A stretch of 46,966 bases of DNA, taken from positions 43,618 to 90,583 of the forward strand of contig LM655189.1 of the NCBI GenBank assembly GCA_000824825.2, written 5' to 3'. A program made the translations under genes and the position numbers. The DNA comes from Mesorhizobium sp. ORS 3324. Its GTDB lineage: Bacteria > Pseudomonadota > Alphaproteobacteria > Rhizobiales > Rhizobiaceae. The notes under the pieces were generated by a model that was given only the letters and a program-made list of their open reading frames with translations, ran no database searches and was not told the DNA's origin. Positions within the stretch are counted from its first letter, which is position 1. Every line of letters begins with the position of its first letter. Positions 34,357-42,674 of the stretch are shown here, piece after piece.

Positions 34357-35216
34357 CACTTGCCTCCTGCACGCTGATAGGCGGTCGTGGCCACGCGCTT
34401 GGCCAGCACACCCGCAACTTTCCGTCTGAATTCGATGGTGCCGCGCTTGTCGTCGATGGGACGGCAGGCGCCGGAGCAGACTTTTGCCAGCCGCTCCAGC
34501 GTCGCCTCGTCCGGCTTCCGGCCGGTGAGCACCTCCGCGGCCTCCTCGACCAGCAGCACCGTGGGTGCCGCGGCGCCCAGCGCCACGCGGGCCGCCTTGA
34601 TCACGCCCGCCTCGTCGATGGTCAGGTTCACGCCGGCGCTCACCACCGCGATATCCATCTCGGTGCGCGGAATGAAGCGCTGATAGGCGTCGCCCGCATG
34701 CGGCGCGCGCTTGTCGAGCAGGATCGCCTCGATGATCTCGCCCTTGGCGAGCGAGGTCCGGCCCGGACCGGTCGGCACCGCCTCAACGGCGATCGTGCGC
34801 TTGCCCGAAGGCCCCGCGACCACCGCCTTGGCGGCGGCAGCCACAAGCGCCGGCACGCTGTCGGCGGCGGGCGAGGCGTTGCAGAGATTGCCGACGATGG
34901 TGCAGCGCCCCTGCACCTGCTTGGAGCCGATCAGCTTCGCCGCCTCGACGACGCCCGGCCATGCCTTCTTCAGCGCCGCGTTCTCGCCCAGCACCGCGCA
35001 GGGCACAGCCGCGCCGATCCTGAAACCGTCGGCCGTTTCGGTGATGTCGCTCAAGCCGGCGATCGCCTTGATGTCGACGATGAGCTCCGGCTCGATGAAG
35101 CCGCCCTTCATTCTGACCAGAAGGTCGCTGCCCCCGGCAAGGATGGCGGCCGGGCCGACCGCGCCGGCCAGCTGGCCGACGGCATCTTCTATTGAAAGCG
35201 GACGTATGTAGCGCAT
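34356..35216 (-). CDS. Molybdenum hydroxylase FAD-binding subunit
   Basis: A 286-residue CoxM-type protein with the FAD domain: AAILAGGSDLLVRMKGG (23-39, pyrophosphate loop) and CTIVGNLCNASPAADSVPAL (104-123). It ends with the CO dehydrogenase flavoprotein C-terminal domain. It starts the operon FAD-FeS-Mo-MoaD. GGGGAG 4 bases before ATG. Direct repeats ATCTCGGCGACCG lie in its upstream region (35240-35290). Confidence 0.93.
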   Translation of the reverse strand: MRYIRPLSIEDAVGQLAGAVGPAAILAGGSDLLVRMKGGFIEPELIVDIKAIAGLSDITETADGFRIGAAVPCAVLGENAALKKAWPGVVEAAKLIGSKQVQGRCTIVGNLCNASPAADSVPALVAAAAKAVVAGPSGKRTIAVEAVPTGPGRTSLAKGEIIEAILLDKRAPHAGDAYQRFIPRTEMDIAVVSAGVNLTIDEAGVIKAARVALGAAAPTVLLVEEAAEVLTGRKPDEATLERLAKVCSGACRPIDDKRGTIEFRRKVAGVLAKRVATTAYQRAGGK

Positions 35217-35239
35217 CGTCTCCCCTTGGCTGATCGCGG

Positions 35240-35290
35240 ATCTCGGCGACCGAGTTGAATCTTTGAACCCTTATCAAATCTCGGCGACCG
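35240..35290. repeat. Direct repeats upstream of the molybdenum hydroxylase operon
   Basis: The 13-mer ATCTCGGCGACCG occurs at 35240-35252 and 35278-35290, 38 bases apart (nearly four helix turns). A TTGCA-CCA-TGCAA palindrome follows near 35332-35344. The arrangement suggests a regulator that binds two sites next to the operon promoter. Confidence 0.5.
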
Positions 35291-35450
35291 TTATAAAGGC
35301 TCTGCCCATAATGGCCATGCCGTTTCCAGCATTGCACCATGCAAGTCAGGTGAGTTGCCCTAATTCCGACCCAAATTATCTGAGCGTGGGCGCGAGGACC
35401 ACTCGCTTGCATTGAACCGACTGTGCCGCGCCACCATGGAGGGAGCTTCA

Positions 35451-36320
35451 GTGACCAGCACCGGTCAAGGCGATAGCCAGGATCTGATCCGCCGTGCGGT
35501 GGCCGCCTTCAATTCCGGCGATCACGGCGAGGCGATGGATCTGTGCGAACTCGGCCTGAAGCGGCGCCCGCGTGATCCGGCGCTTTGCCATCTGCTGGCG
35601 GCGGTGTTGTTCGCCAAGGGGGAACTGCCGGCGGCTCGCGCGCGCATCGAGGCCAGCCTCGCCGCGCGTCCGGACAATGTGCCGGCCTTGATGCTGGCAT
35701 GCAGGATTGCCCGCGCCGAAGGCCGCTTCGAAGCGGCGTTGCAATTCCTGGAGCGCGCTGCCGGGCAGTCTGCAAAGCCGGAAATCCTCATCGAGCGGGC
35801 ACGCACCCTCGATCAGGCGGGCGATGCCGCGGCGGCGGAGGCGTCCTGGACGCGTGTCCTGCAGAGAGACCCGAAATCCGTCGAGGCGATGGCGCGCCTC
35901 GGGCGCCTGGCCTGGCAGCGCGGCGCGCCCGTCGAGGCGGAAGGTTTTCTCGAACGCGCCGTCGCCGCCAGCGGGCATCCGGCGCAATGGTTCGACCTCG
36001 GGCTGGTGCGTCAGGACTTACGCAAGTTCGCCGGCGCCGCCGAGGCCTATCGACACGTGCTGGAAATGAGCCCGGATGCTGCCGAAGCCGCGGTCAATCT
36101 GGGCGTCGTCCTGCAGGAAACCGGCGACCTCGACGGCGCTATGGCGGCCTATTCGCAAGCCTATCGTCTCAGCCCCTCCACCTTCGGCGTCATCGCCATG
36201 GCGCTCACCTCGGCGCCAAGCGGCAGGCTGTGGCTCGACGAGCAAGCGCTGCGTCGCTCACTCGCCGGTGAAGCGCCCGCGCCTGGCGCGGAACCGCTTG
36301 CGGTAGACGCCCGGCGTTGA
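35451..36320 (+). CDS. Tetratricopeptide-repeat protein
   Basis: A 289-residue soluble protein. Degenerate TPR pairs recur from residue 10 to 245: DSQDLIRRAVAAFNSGDHG, ALCHLLAAVLFAKGELPAAR, AEASWTRVLQRDPKSVEAMA, AEAYRHVLEMSPDAAEAAVN and GDLDGAMAAYSQAYRLSPST. GTG at 35451 is chosen because GGAGGGAG sits at 35438-35445. Its 3' end overlaps the convergent DUF6065-like gene by 63 bases. No enzymatic domain is visible; a scaffold role is likely. Confidence 0.82.
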   Translation: MTSTGQGDSQDLIRRAVAAFNSGDHGEAMDLCELGLKRRPRDPALCHLLAAVLFAKGELPAARARIEASLAARPDNVPALMLACRIARAEGRFEAALQFLERAAGQSAKPEILIERARTLDQAGDAAAAEASWTRVLQRDPKSVEAMARLGRLAWQRGAPVEAEGFLERAVAASGHPAQWFDLGLVRQDLRKFAGAAEAYRHVLEMSPDAAEAAVNLGVVLQETGDLDGAMAAYSQAYRLSPSTFGVIAMALTSAPSGRLWLDEQALRRSLAGEAPAPGAEPLAVDARR

Positions 36321-36974
36321 CAGGACATCGGCGACCGTCTGCGCATAGGCGGCCTGGCGTTTTTCGTCGAACGCTTCAAATTCCAGCTGCGGCGCGGCCC
36401 GCGGAACCGCGAAGCATTGCGCGACCGGAGTGCCTTTGGCGAGCACGCCGCAGAATTCTGGCTCCTTCCAAAGCGCCGGGAAATTGATGCCGCCGTCGCT
36501 GAACCGGTCGCAATCCACCAGGCCCGTCACCAGCCTGAAAGGAAGATCCTCCCGGTTGACCGGGTGCGTCGCGAACAGCGACCAGCCGTCCTCGACCTCG
36601 ATGGTCCAGAAGCTGTTGAATTTGATCGCGGCCTGACCGGGGGTGGCAAACGGGCTGCCGGCGAGCTGCCCGGGCGTATGGAAGCTCAGCGGCGCCCGGG
36701 GGTGGTTGCCGGTGACGGGGTCCGGGATCTTCCAGTCCCAGGAAAACGTCCCGTTGTCGACGGTGACGTCGCACGGCAGCAGGATCATGAAGCCATAGGT
36801 CATCGCGTCGACCACCGGCGGACACTGCTTGAGCGTGCGAATGTCGCGGCCGTGGATCGCCGAATAGGCGGTGGCGGGCATGGCGCGCAGCCAGTCCGGC
36901 AGGGCGCCGCGCGCCAGGACCGGGCGCGGCAAATGCTCGACCAGCATTGGATCACATCGGAAAATGACACGCAT
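36258..36974 (-). CDS. DUF6065-like protein
   Basis: A 238-residue soluble protein: LPRPVLARGALPDWLRAMPA, then YGFMILLPCDVTVDNGTFSW, QAAIKFNSFWTIEVEDGWS and NREDLPFRLVTGLVDCDRF. The pattern is that of DUF6065, a family of unknown function often found near glycan or oxygenase genes. GGAGG is 5 bases upstream of the ATG at 36974. The stop lies inside the convergent TPR gene. Confidence 0.7.
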   Translation of the reverse strand: MRVIFRCDPMLVEHLPRPVLARGALPDWLRAMPATAYSAIHGRDIRTLKQCPPVVDAMTYGFMILLPCDVTVDNGTFSWDWKIPDPVTGNHPRAPLSFHTPGQLAGSPFATPGQAAIKFNSFWTIEVEDGWSLFATHPVNREDLPFRLVTGLVDCDRFSDGGINFPALWKEPEFCGVLAKGTPVAQCFAVPRAAPQLEFEAFDEKRQAAYAQTVADVLSTPGVYRKRFRARRGRFTGE

Positions 36975-37031
36975 CGACGCCTCCCGGCATTGCGATACCA
37001 TGCCAGCCGCTCGCGCTCCAAGGGCGACCAG

Positions 37032-37616
37032 TCAATCCTTGTTCTGGGATCTCGCCCGCACCAGCGTCGCGGCGGCGTGACCGGCAGCGGTGATGTAATC
37101 GGGATCGTGGTGGATCAGCATGCTGGAAAAGGCGCCGTCCATCAGAAGCACGATCTCGCGCGCCAGCATCTTCGGCTCGCGCACGCCGTGGCTTGAAAGC
37201 GCGCCCGCCAGCCATTTCTCAAAATTGCTCTTGTGGCGGGAGCCGGCCTTCACTGCCGGATGGCCGGGCGTCGCGGCGAGTTCGGCGGCCGTGCGCAGGA
37301 AGCCGCAGCCCTTCCATTTGACGTGCCGTGCCACACGCGCCAGGTGGGTGAAGATCGCCTGGACCTTCTTGTCCGCGCCGCCTTCGGCAGCCTCGAACCA
37401 GCCGGCCATCTGCTTGAGATTCGGCTGGTCGCGGCTGTCGAGATAGGCCGTGATCAGCTCGTCCTTGCTCTTGAAGTGGTAGTAGAGCGTGCGCTTGGTC
37501 AGCCCCGCCTTTTCCGCCACGGCATCGACGCTGACGCGGCCGATGCCTTCGGCATAGAAGAGCTTCGCCGCCGCGTCGACGAGCCGTTTTCTCGTGGGAC
37601 TGGCTTTTTCGCTCAT
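37032..37616 (-). CDS. TetR-family transcriptional regulator
   Basis: A 194-residue repressor with an N-terminal HTH (RKRLVDAAAKLFYAEGIGRV, then AEKAGLTKRTLYYHFKSKDE) and a helical ligand domain. It may control itself and the DUF6065-like gene 57 bases downstream. An AT-rich palindrome GTATACC...GGTGAATATAC (37624-37645) upstream of its ATG could be its operator. Confidence 0.92.
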   Translation of the reverse strand: MSEKASPTRKRLVDAAAKLFYAEGIGRVSVDAVAEKAGLTKRTLYYHFKSKDELITAYLDSRDQPNLKQMAGWFEAAEGGADKKVQAIFTHLARVARHVKWKGCGFLRTAAELAATPGHPAVKAGSRHKSNFEKWLAGALSSHGVREPKMLAREIVLLMDGAFSSMLIHHDPDYITAAGHAAATLVRARSQNKD

Positions 37617-37622
37617 CCCGAA

Positions 37623-37645
37623 AGTATACCGACTGGTGAATATAC
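37623..37645. promoter_or_regulatory. Candidate TetR-family operator
   Basis: AGTATACC and GGTGAATATAC flank GACT with imperfect symmetry, directly upstream of the tetR start. TetR proteins of this type often bind ACCGACTGGT-like cores, and the position would block the tetR promoter. Confidence 0.45.
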
Positions 37646-37664
37646 AAACAAGCCGAAAGCTGCA

Positions 37665-37701
37665 CCGGCCGAGCGAGGCACGGCATGCCCCGCTCGGCCG
37701 G
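37665..37701 (-). terminator. Terminator hairpin after the cupredoxin gene
   Basis: An 11-bp GC stem (37665-37675 with 37691-37701) with a further GGCA/TGCC pair in the loop. It lies 8 bases beyond the minus-strand cupredoxin stop. Confidence 0.65.
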
Positions 37702-37709
37702 GCGGCAGG

Positions 37710-38015
37710 TCACGGCGAAACCTCCAAGTGACCCTTCATGTTGGGGTGGAAGCGGCAGAAATAGTCGACCGCTCCCGCCGCCTTCAGCGTGACCTTGCCC
37801 TTAGACTTCGGCTGGATCGTCACGTCCCAGCCGCCTTTCACCGTGGCGGTGTGGGCGAAGACGTCCTTGTTCGTCCACTCGATCGTGTCGCCGACCTTGG
37901 CCTGAACGCTCGCCGGCGAGAAGACCAGCTTGTCGATCGTCACCTCGATGGTGGTCGCGAGCGCCGGCGACGCTACGAGCGCCAGCGCGGTCGCGAGCGG
38001 CAGGGCCGTTCTCAT
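37710..38015 (-). CDS. Periplasmic cupredoxin (plastocyanin/azurin-like)
   Basis: A 101-residue protein with a signal peptide (cleaved after SPALA, residue 20). The copper site shows as WTNKDVFAHTATV (His 55) and the C-terminal loop YFCRFHPNMKGHLEV (Cys 87, His 90, Met 93), so a type 1 copper site is plausible. The ATG overlaps the DUF4142 stop (ATGA). It may serve as an electron carrier or a periplasmic copper store. Confidence 0.9.
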   Translation of the reverse strand: MRTALPLATALALVASPALATTIEVTIDKLVFSPASVQAKVGDTIEWTNKDVFAHTATVKGGWDVTIQPKSKGKVTLKAAGAVDYFCRFHPNMKGHLEVSP

Positions 38016-38536
38016 TTCAGCATGCCGGCGACATGTTCGGCATGCTGCTCGTGCCCCTGGAAGATCTTCAGGCCGGTTTCCAGCAGGCTCTTCAGCTCGG
38101 CATTGCTGGCCGAGGGGATGAGCAGGGTTTCGAGCGCGCTGTCGACCTGCTTGTGATAGGCCACCTCGTTCTCGATATAGGCCTTGTCGAAGGCAGCCCC
38201 TTTCAGCTTCGCGAGCTTGGCGCGCTCCTCCTTCGCAGCCTTTACCAGCGCCTGGCTGGTGGCGTTGTCCTCGGGCTTCACCTTCAGCTTCTTCACCAGG
38301 TCGAGAGCCTGCTTGTTCACCGCCTCGTGGTCGCGCTCCATGTCCTTGGCGAAGTCGACGACCTCCTTGGTCTTGGACTTCTTGATCGCCTGTTTTGCGG
38401 CCTCGATGTCGATCGTGCCGGCCGTGTAGGCGATGTGGGCAATCTGCGGGTCGGTCGGCTTCTCGGCGGCCTGCGCGTAGGGCGCGGCGCCTGCAAGGAG
38501 CAGGGCGGCAAGGGCTGCGGTCGGTCGGATAAACAT
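38012..38536 (-). CDS. Periplasmic DUF4142-family protein
   Basis: A 174-residue protein with a signal peptide (residues 1-23) and a four-helix DUF4142 bundle: DPQIAHIAYTAGTIDIEAAK, EVVDFAKDMERDHEAVNK and AYHKQVDSALETLLIPSASN. The family is ferritin-like in shape and of unknown function, commonly exported. AGGAGA precedes the ATG. It is translationally coupled to the cupredoxin gene and lies downstream of the ECF sigma gene with a repeat element between. Confidence 0.9.
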   Translation of the reverse strand: MFIRPTAALAALLLAGAAPYAQAAEKPTDPQIAHIAYTAGTIDIEAAKQAIKKSKTKEVVDFAKDMERDHEAVNKQALDLVKKLKVKPEDNATSQALVKAAKEERAKLAKLKGAAFDKAYIENEVAYHKQVDSALETLLIPSASNAELKSLLETGLKIFQGHEQHAEHVAGMLK

Positions 38537-38855
38537 GGCATCTCCTTCGCCCGGCAGCGCAAGGCCTCGGGCTTGTTTTGGTGTTGACGGCCATTGGATG
38601 CGGGAGAGGGCGAAACGTTCCCAGGTTTTCACATCGGCGTTCAAGAAGTTGGGACTGTTACGCCGAGTTCCGTCCCACCTCCCTCTGGTCTGCCGGCCAT
38701 CTCCCCCGCAAGGGGGGAGATTGGATGTCGCTATCGATTTCGCCAATCGTCGACGTTGCAGGAAGAGCGCCGTCGGCAAAGCTGACAATCTCCCCCCTTG
38801 CGGGGGAGATGTCCGGCAGGACAGAGGGGGGTGCTGTCCCGCCAGCGGTCGAGTG
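38537..38855. other. Spacer with promoter-like sequence and repeat element
   Basis: On the minus strand GGGAACGTTT (about 38613-38622) lies 80 bases before the DUF4142 gene and could be a -35 for the ECF sigma factor encoded just beyond. No clear -10 was found. The rest of the spacer holds the inverted repeat 38677-38833. Confidence 0.35.
38677..38833. repeat. Intergenic inverted-repeat element of a second family
   Basis: Two arms of about 48 bases (38677-38724 and 38786-38833) match in inverted order over CACCT/CCCTCTG, TGCCGGCCATCTCCCCC and GGGGGGAGATTG. Each arm also folds on itself (CTCCCCCGCAAGGGGGGAG). The 61-base middle is unique. Elements of this pattern recur in Mesorhizobium intergenic regions as I recall them. 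It differs from the element at 13629 and 25766. Confidence 0.8.
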
Positions 38856-39557
38856 TCAGGACGAAGCGTCCTCGAACCCCAGCCTCCTCATCACCGCCGC
38901 CGTCAGCCTGTCGCAGCGCCGGCCGGCGAAGGGGAAGGCGTCGAGCAGCACCGGGCCGATCTCGTCGTCCAGCGCCTTGCGCACCAGCGCACGCGCCCGA
39001 TGCAGCCTGGTCTTGACCGTCTCCGGCCTGATGCCGAGCACCTCGGCGGTCTCCTCGATGCTCAGCCCCTCGATGACGCGGGCGACGAAGACGGCGCGAT
39101 AGACATCGGGAAGGCTGTCGGTCGCCCGCTCGACAAGCCCAAGGATCTGCCGCTGCGCCATCGTCCGCTCCGGATCGTCGCCAGGGTTCAAGTCATTTGG
39201 ATTCAGGGGAAACCGGATGATCTGCGCCTCCGCGGGCATCGCCACGACGCGCCTTCGCTTGCGCAGCCGGCCGAGCGCCTCGTTGATGACGATGCGCGAC
39301 AGCCAGGTGGCCAAGGAGGCATCGCCGCGGAAGCTGTCGAGGCAGGCGAAGGCGCGCATATAGGCCTCCTGCACGATGTCCTCGGCCTCGGCGTCGTTGC
39401 GCACCACGCCGCGCGCGATGCGGTAGAGCCGCTGGTTGTGTGTCTTGATGATTGCGCGGAAGGCATCCGCTTCGCGTGCAAGGGCGCGGCGCACCAGCGC
39501 CATGTCGCCGGTTTCAGCCGCCGAAACCGCCGCGGCCTGCGTTGCTGACTTCCTCAT
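38856..39557 (-). CDS. ECF RNA polymerase sigma factor
   Basis: A 233-residue RpoE-type sigma factor. Region 2: AFRAIIKTHNQRLYRIARGV and AEDIVQEAYMRAFACLDSF. Region 4: LPDVYRAVFVARVIEGLSIE and AEVLGIRPETVKTRLHRARA. No anti-sigma gene is adjacent. The DUF4142-cupredoxin pair downstream may be its targets or may simply be neighbours. The C-terminal tail (AFPFAGRRCDRLTAAVMRRL) extends about 30 residues beyond region 4. Confidence 0.95.
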   Translation of the reverse strand: MRKSATQAAAVSAAETGDMALVRRALAREADAFRAIIKTHNQRLYRIARGVVRNDAEAEDIVQEAYMRAFACLDSFRGDASLATWLSRIVINEALGRLRKRRRVVAMPAEAQIIRFPLNPNDLNPGDDPERTMAQRQILGLVERATDSLPDVYRAVFVARVIEGLSIEETAEVLGIRPETVKTRLHRARALVRKALDDEIGPVLLDAFPFAGRRCDRLTAAVMRRLGFEDASS

Positions 39558-39647
39558 CGCGCCCCGATCTCCCGGACAAGCGTTTCATCCGTCAATTGGA
39601 TGCGCCTGCCGGCAAAAGGTTCCCGGATTTTCAGGTCCGGTCGGGCG

Positions 39648-40733
39648 CTATGCTACAGCCTTCAGCTGCGGCCTGTCTGCAGTCTGCACGCGTGCGGCCG
39701 CCGCGAGCAGATCGGTCTGAGTGATCAGACCGAGGATGTGCCGTTCGGCATCGACGATCACCACGGCATGGCTGTGCCCGTCCGTCAGCACCGGCAGCAG
39801 GCTCATCGCCGGCGTGTCGGGCGAGGCGGTGCCGGCTGTCGACATCACACCTTTGACCGTATCCGTTGGTCTCGTCAGCTCGCGCAGGCCGACGGCACCG
39901 ACCAGCCTTGCCTCGGCATCGACCACCGGCAAGGTGCGGATATTGTGGTCGAGAAGCTGTTTTCGCGCCTCGTCGGCGATGGCATGTTCGGGCACGGAGA
40001 TGACGTCGCGGGACATGATGTCCTGGCAGAGCAGGGTGCGGTGCGCCCGCACGGTCGCCTGCAGTTCGACCTGGCGCAGCAGGCGTTCGATGTCGTCGCG
40101 GTCGATGTCGAAGGTCTCGTCGAGCGCGGCAAGCGCGGCATCGACATCCTCGGGTCGGAAGCCGACGCGCTCTGCCGGCGGCCGGTCGGCGGTGCCGTGG
40201 CTGTTGGGCACGGGCACATGCACATGCGGATAGTTGCGCCGCGACAGCTTGTGGAACAGGAAGCCGAGCGTCACCAGGATGATCGAGTTCAGCGCCACCG
40301 GCAGGAAGGGAAACAGGAAGCCGGCCGCGGCCACGGCCGGTCCGCCGAGCACGCCGGTGAGCGCGGCCGCCCCGCCCGGCGGATGCAGCGAGCGCGTGAA
40401 CGACATGGCGGCAATCGCGAGCGCCACGGCGAGGCCCGAGGCGATCACCGGATTATGCACGAAATGCGCCACCGTCACGCCGACCAGCGCCGAGATCGTG
40501 TTGCCGCCGATGATCGACCAGGGCTGCGCCAGCGGGCTCGAAGGCACGGCGAACAGCAGCACGGCCGAGGCGCCCATCGGCGCCACCAGCATCGCCACAT
40601 GCGGGCCGCCGCCCATGGCAAGCCCGCTGATCACGCCTGTCAGCGCGATGCCGATGGTGGCGCCGACGCAGGCGGCGAGCCGTTCGCGCAGCGTCGCGCC
40701 GGCAAGGATCGGAACGAAGAGGCGAAACGCCAT
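39648..40733 (-). CDS. HPP-family membrane protein with two CBS domains
   Basis: A 361-residue protein. The N-terminal half has four to five helices of the HPP family (GPHVAMLVAPMGASAVLLFA, then SFTRSLHPPGGAAALTGVLG with the HPP motif). The C-terminal half carries a CBS pair (VRAHRTLLCQDIMSRDVISV, LLDHNIRTLPVVDAEARLVG and GHSHAVVIVDAERHILGLIT). Some HPP proteins are nitrite transporters in cyanobacteria and plants, and the CBS pair would sense adenine nucleotides. The ATG at 40733 places the first helix properly. Confidence 0.9.
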   Translation of the reverse strand: MAFRLFVPILAGATLRERLAACVGATIGIALTGVISGLAMGGGPHVAMLVAPMGASAVLLFAVPSSPLAQPWSIIGGNTISALVGVTVAHFVHNPVIASGLAVALAIAAMSFTRSLHPPGGAAALTGVLGGPAVAAAGFLFPFLPVALNSIILVTLGFLFHKLSRRNYPHVHVPVPNSHGTADRPPAERVGFRPEDVDAALAALDETFDIDRDDIERLLRQVELQATVRAHRTLLCQDIMSRDVISVPEHAIADEARKQLLDHNIRTLPVVDAEARLVGAVGLRELTRPTDTVKGVMSTAGTASPDTPAMSLLPVLTDGHSHAVVIVDAERHILGLITQTDLLAAAARVQTADRPQLKAVA

Positions 40734-40944
40734 GGCGGGCCCTGGGAAGCGTGGTGATTTTGCGGTTGCTCGCAATGCCGCCGAAGCCACGGATTTGGAA
40801 GCCAAACCAATCCGTATATTCACGGCCGGGAAGAATATTATTGCGTGAGACGGCTGGCGGCATGCCGCCAGCGGCCTCCGCTTTCCCAATCGCGCCAAGG
40901 CATTACCGGCGTTTGCGGAATCGATCTGCTAAGCGATCAGCCCG

Positions 40945-42117
40945 TCACGAGACTTCGGCCGCCGCTTTGAGCCCGCGCTCTATATCGGCCTTGAGATCCT
41001 CGACGTCCTCGAGCCCGATCTGCAGGCGAATCAGCGGTCCGGCATAAGGGCCCTTGGCGACGGTGCGGTCGCCGAGGAAGACCGGCACGGCAAGGCTCTC
41101 ATAGCCGCCCCAGGAATAACCGAGGCCGAAGATCGCCAGCGCGTCGAGGAAGGCGTGCTGCTGTTTCTGCCCGCCGCCGTTGAGCACGATGGAGAAGACG
41201 CCGCTCGAGCCGCAGAAGTCGCGCTTCCACAGCGCATGGTCGGGATGGCTCGGCAGCGCCGGATGCAGCACCTGCGCCACGCCCGGCTGCTCCTCCAGCC
41301 AGCGCGCGATCTCGAGCGCGCTCTTCTGGTGACGCTCCAGCCTCACCCCCATGGTGCGCAGGCCGCGCAGCACCTGGTAGACGTCGTCCGCTCCGGAACA
41401 GCAGCCCAGCGTGCAGAAGCCTTCATAGAGCTTCTTCCAGCAGCCCTCGTTGGCCGACACCGTGCCGAGCAGCACGTCCGAATGGCCGGCCGGGTATTTG
41501 GTCGCCGCATGGATCGAGATGTCGACGCCGTAGTCGAGCGGCTTGAAATAGAGCGGCGTCGCCCAGGTATTGTCCATCATGACGATGGCGCCAGCGGCAT
41601 GCGCCGCCTGGACGATCGCCGGAATGTCCTGCACCTCATAGGTGTTCGATCCCGGCGATTCCGTGAACACCACCGTCGTGTTGGACTTGATCAGCTGGGC
41701 GATGCCGGCGCCGATGCGCGGATCGTAATATTCGATCTCGACGCCGAGGCGCTTCAGCATGGTGTCGGCGAAGTTGCGCGTCGGGTGGTAGACCGAATCG
41801 ACGATCAGCAGATGGTCGCCGGCCGAGACGAAGGTGAGCAGGGGAATCGTGACCGCCGCGAGGCCCGACGGCACCGCGATCGTGCCGGCCGATCCTTCGA
41901 GCGCATCGACGGCAAGCGTGAGCGCATCCATCGTCGGCGTGCCGCGCGTGCCATAAGTGTATTTCTGGCCGCGGTTGGCCATCGTCGCGGCATCGGGGTA
42001 GAGCACCGTCGAGGCATGCACGACCGGCGGATTGACGAATCCGAAATAGTCGCGCGGCTTGTTGCCGGAATGGGCAAGCCGCGTGTTGATGCCGATATCG
42101 CTGCCGTCTGTCGCCAT
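40945..42117 (-). CDS. metC: Cystathionine beta-lyase
   Basis: A 390-residue PLP enzyme of the Cys/Met metabolism family. The PLP-binding Lys sits in SIHAATKYPAGHSDVLLGTV. Other marks are GTRGTPTMDALTLAVDALEG, IVMMDNTWATPLYFKPLDYG and the C-terminal YSWGGYESLAVP, which together fit MetC rather than cystathionine gamma-synthase. It cleaves cystathionine to homocysteine, pyruvate and ammonia. ATG at 42117 is chosen because the open frame upstream lacks family similarity. Confidence 0.9.
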   Translation of the reverse strand: MATDGSDIGINTRLAHSGNKPRDYFGFVNPPVVHASTVLYPDAATMANRGQKYTYGTRGTPTMDALTLAVDALEGSAGTIAVPSGLAAVTIPLLTFVSAGDHLLIVDSVYHPTRNFADTMLKRLGVEIEYYDPRIGAGIAQLIKSNTTVVFTESPGSNTYEVQDIPAIVQAAHAAGAIVMMDNTWATPLYFKPLDYGVDISIHAATKYPAGHSDVLLGTVSANEGCWKKLYEGFCTLGCCSGADDVYQVLRGLRTMGVRLERHQKSALEIARWLEEQPGVAQVLHPALPSHPDHALWKRDFCGSSGVFSIVLNGGGQKQQHAFLDALAIFGLGYSWGGYESLAVPVFLGDRTVAKGPYAGPLIRLQIGLEDVEDLKADIERGLKAAAEVS

Positions 42118-42674
42118 GGTTCGTCGCCTGTCGTAATGTGTCAGTGGGCCAGCCATAAAGCGGCGGAACTGGCCGTGCAACTGCTGCCAACCCGCCAAGC
42201 GGCGGTGTTCGGATGAGCCAAATGGAAGATCGCCGTCCAGTCGTTTGCGCCCTTGCACGCCTCTGGCGAAGATGCGCCGAAGGCAGTTTGGCGCACCGTC
42301 CCGCGCCCATGAATCATGCCAGTCCTCCCATCGGCGGCGACAGTAGTAACCGGCAGAGTTCACGTAACGTTCAACCTTTCCGCGGCGCCTGACTTGCCGG
42401 TTCCGCTTGCAGCTCTTGACCGATTTGCAGGCGCTTTTGTCTGCAATTCGGGCATTTGCGGCGATCGGTTCTCAAAGGCGTCGCAATTCGGTCATTTTCC
42501 TTGACCTCACAGGAATAATCGCCTTCGATGCGTTTCGTGAATGGGAGGCAGTGCACCGGCAACGGTGCGGGGTCCTGGAGTGGGGCCGAAGTGGGAGCTG
42601 CATTCACGCACGAAAAAGATCAGGGCTGCCTGGGAAGCAGGGGCGCCTGTAAAGCAGAAAAGGGTCTGTGGGTC
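42118..42674. other. Divergent control region between metC and aapJ
   Basis: No convincing gene in 557 bases. A TTGACC (42501-42506) 17 bases before TTCGAT (42524-42529) could be a sigma-70-like promoter toward aapJ. GCACCG-GCAA-CGGTGC (42553-42568) is a perfect 6-bp hairpin that resembles an NtrC site but has one base too many between half-sites. Confidence 0.4.
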
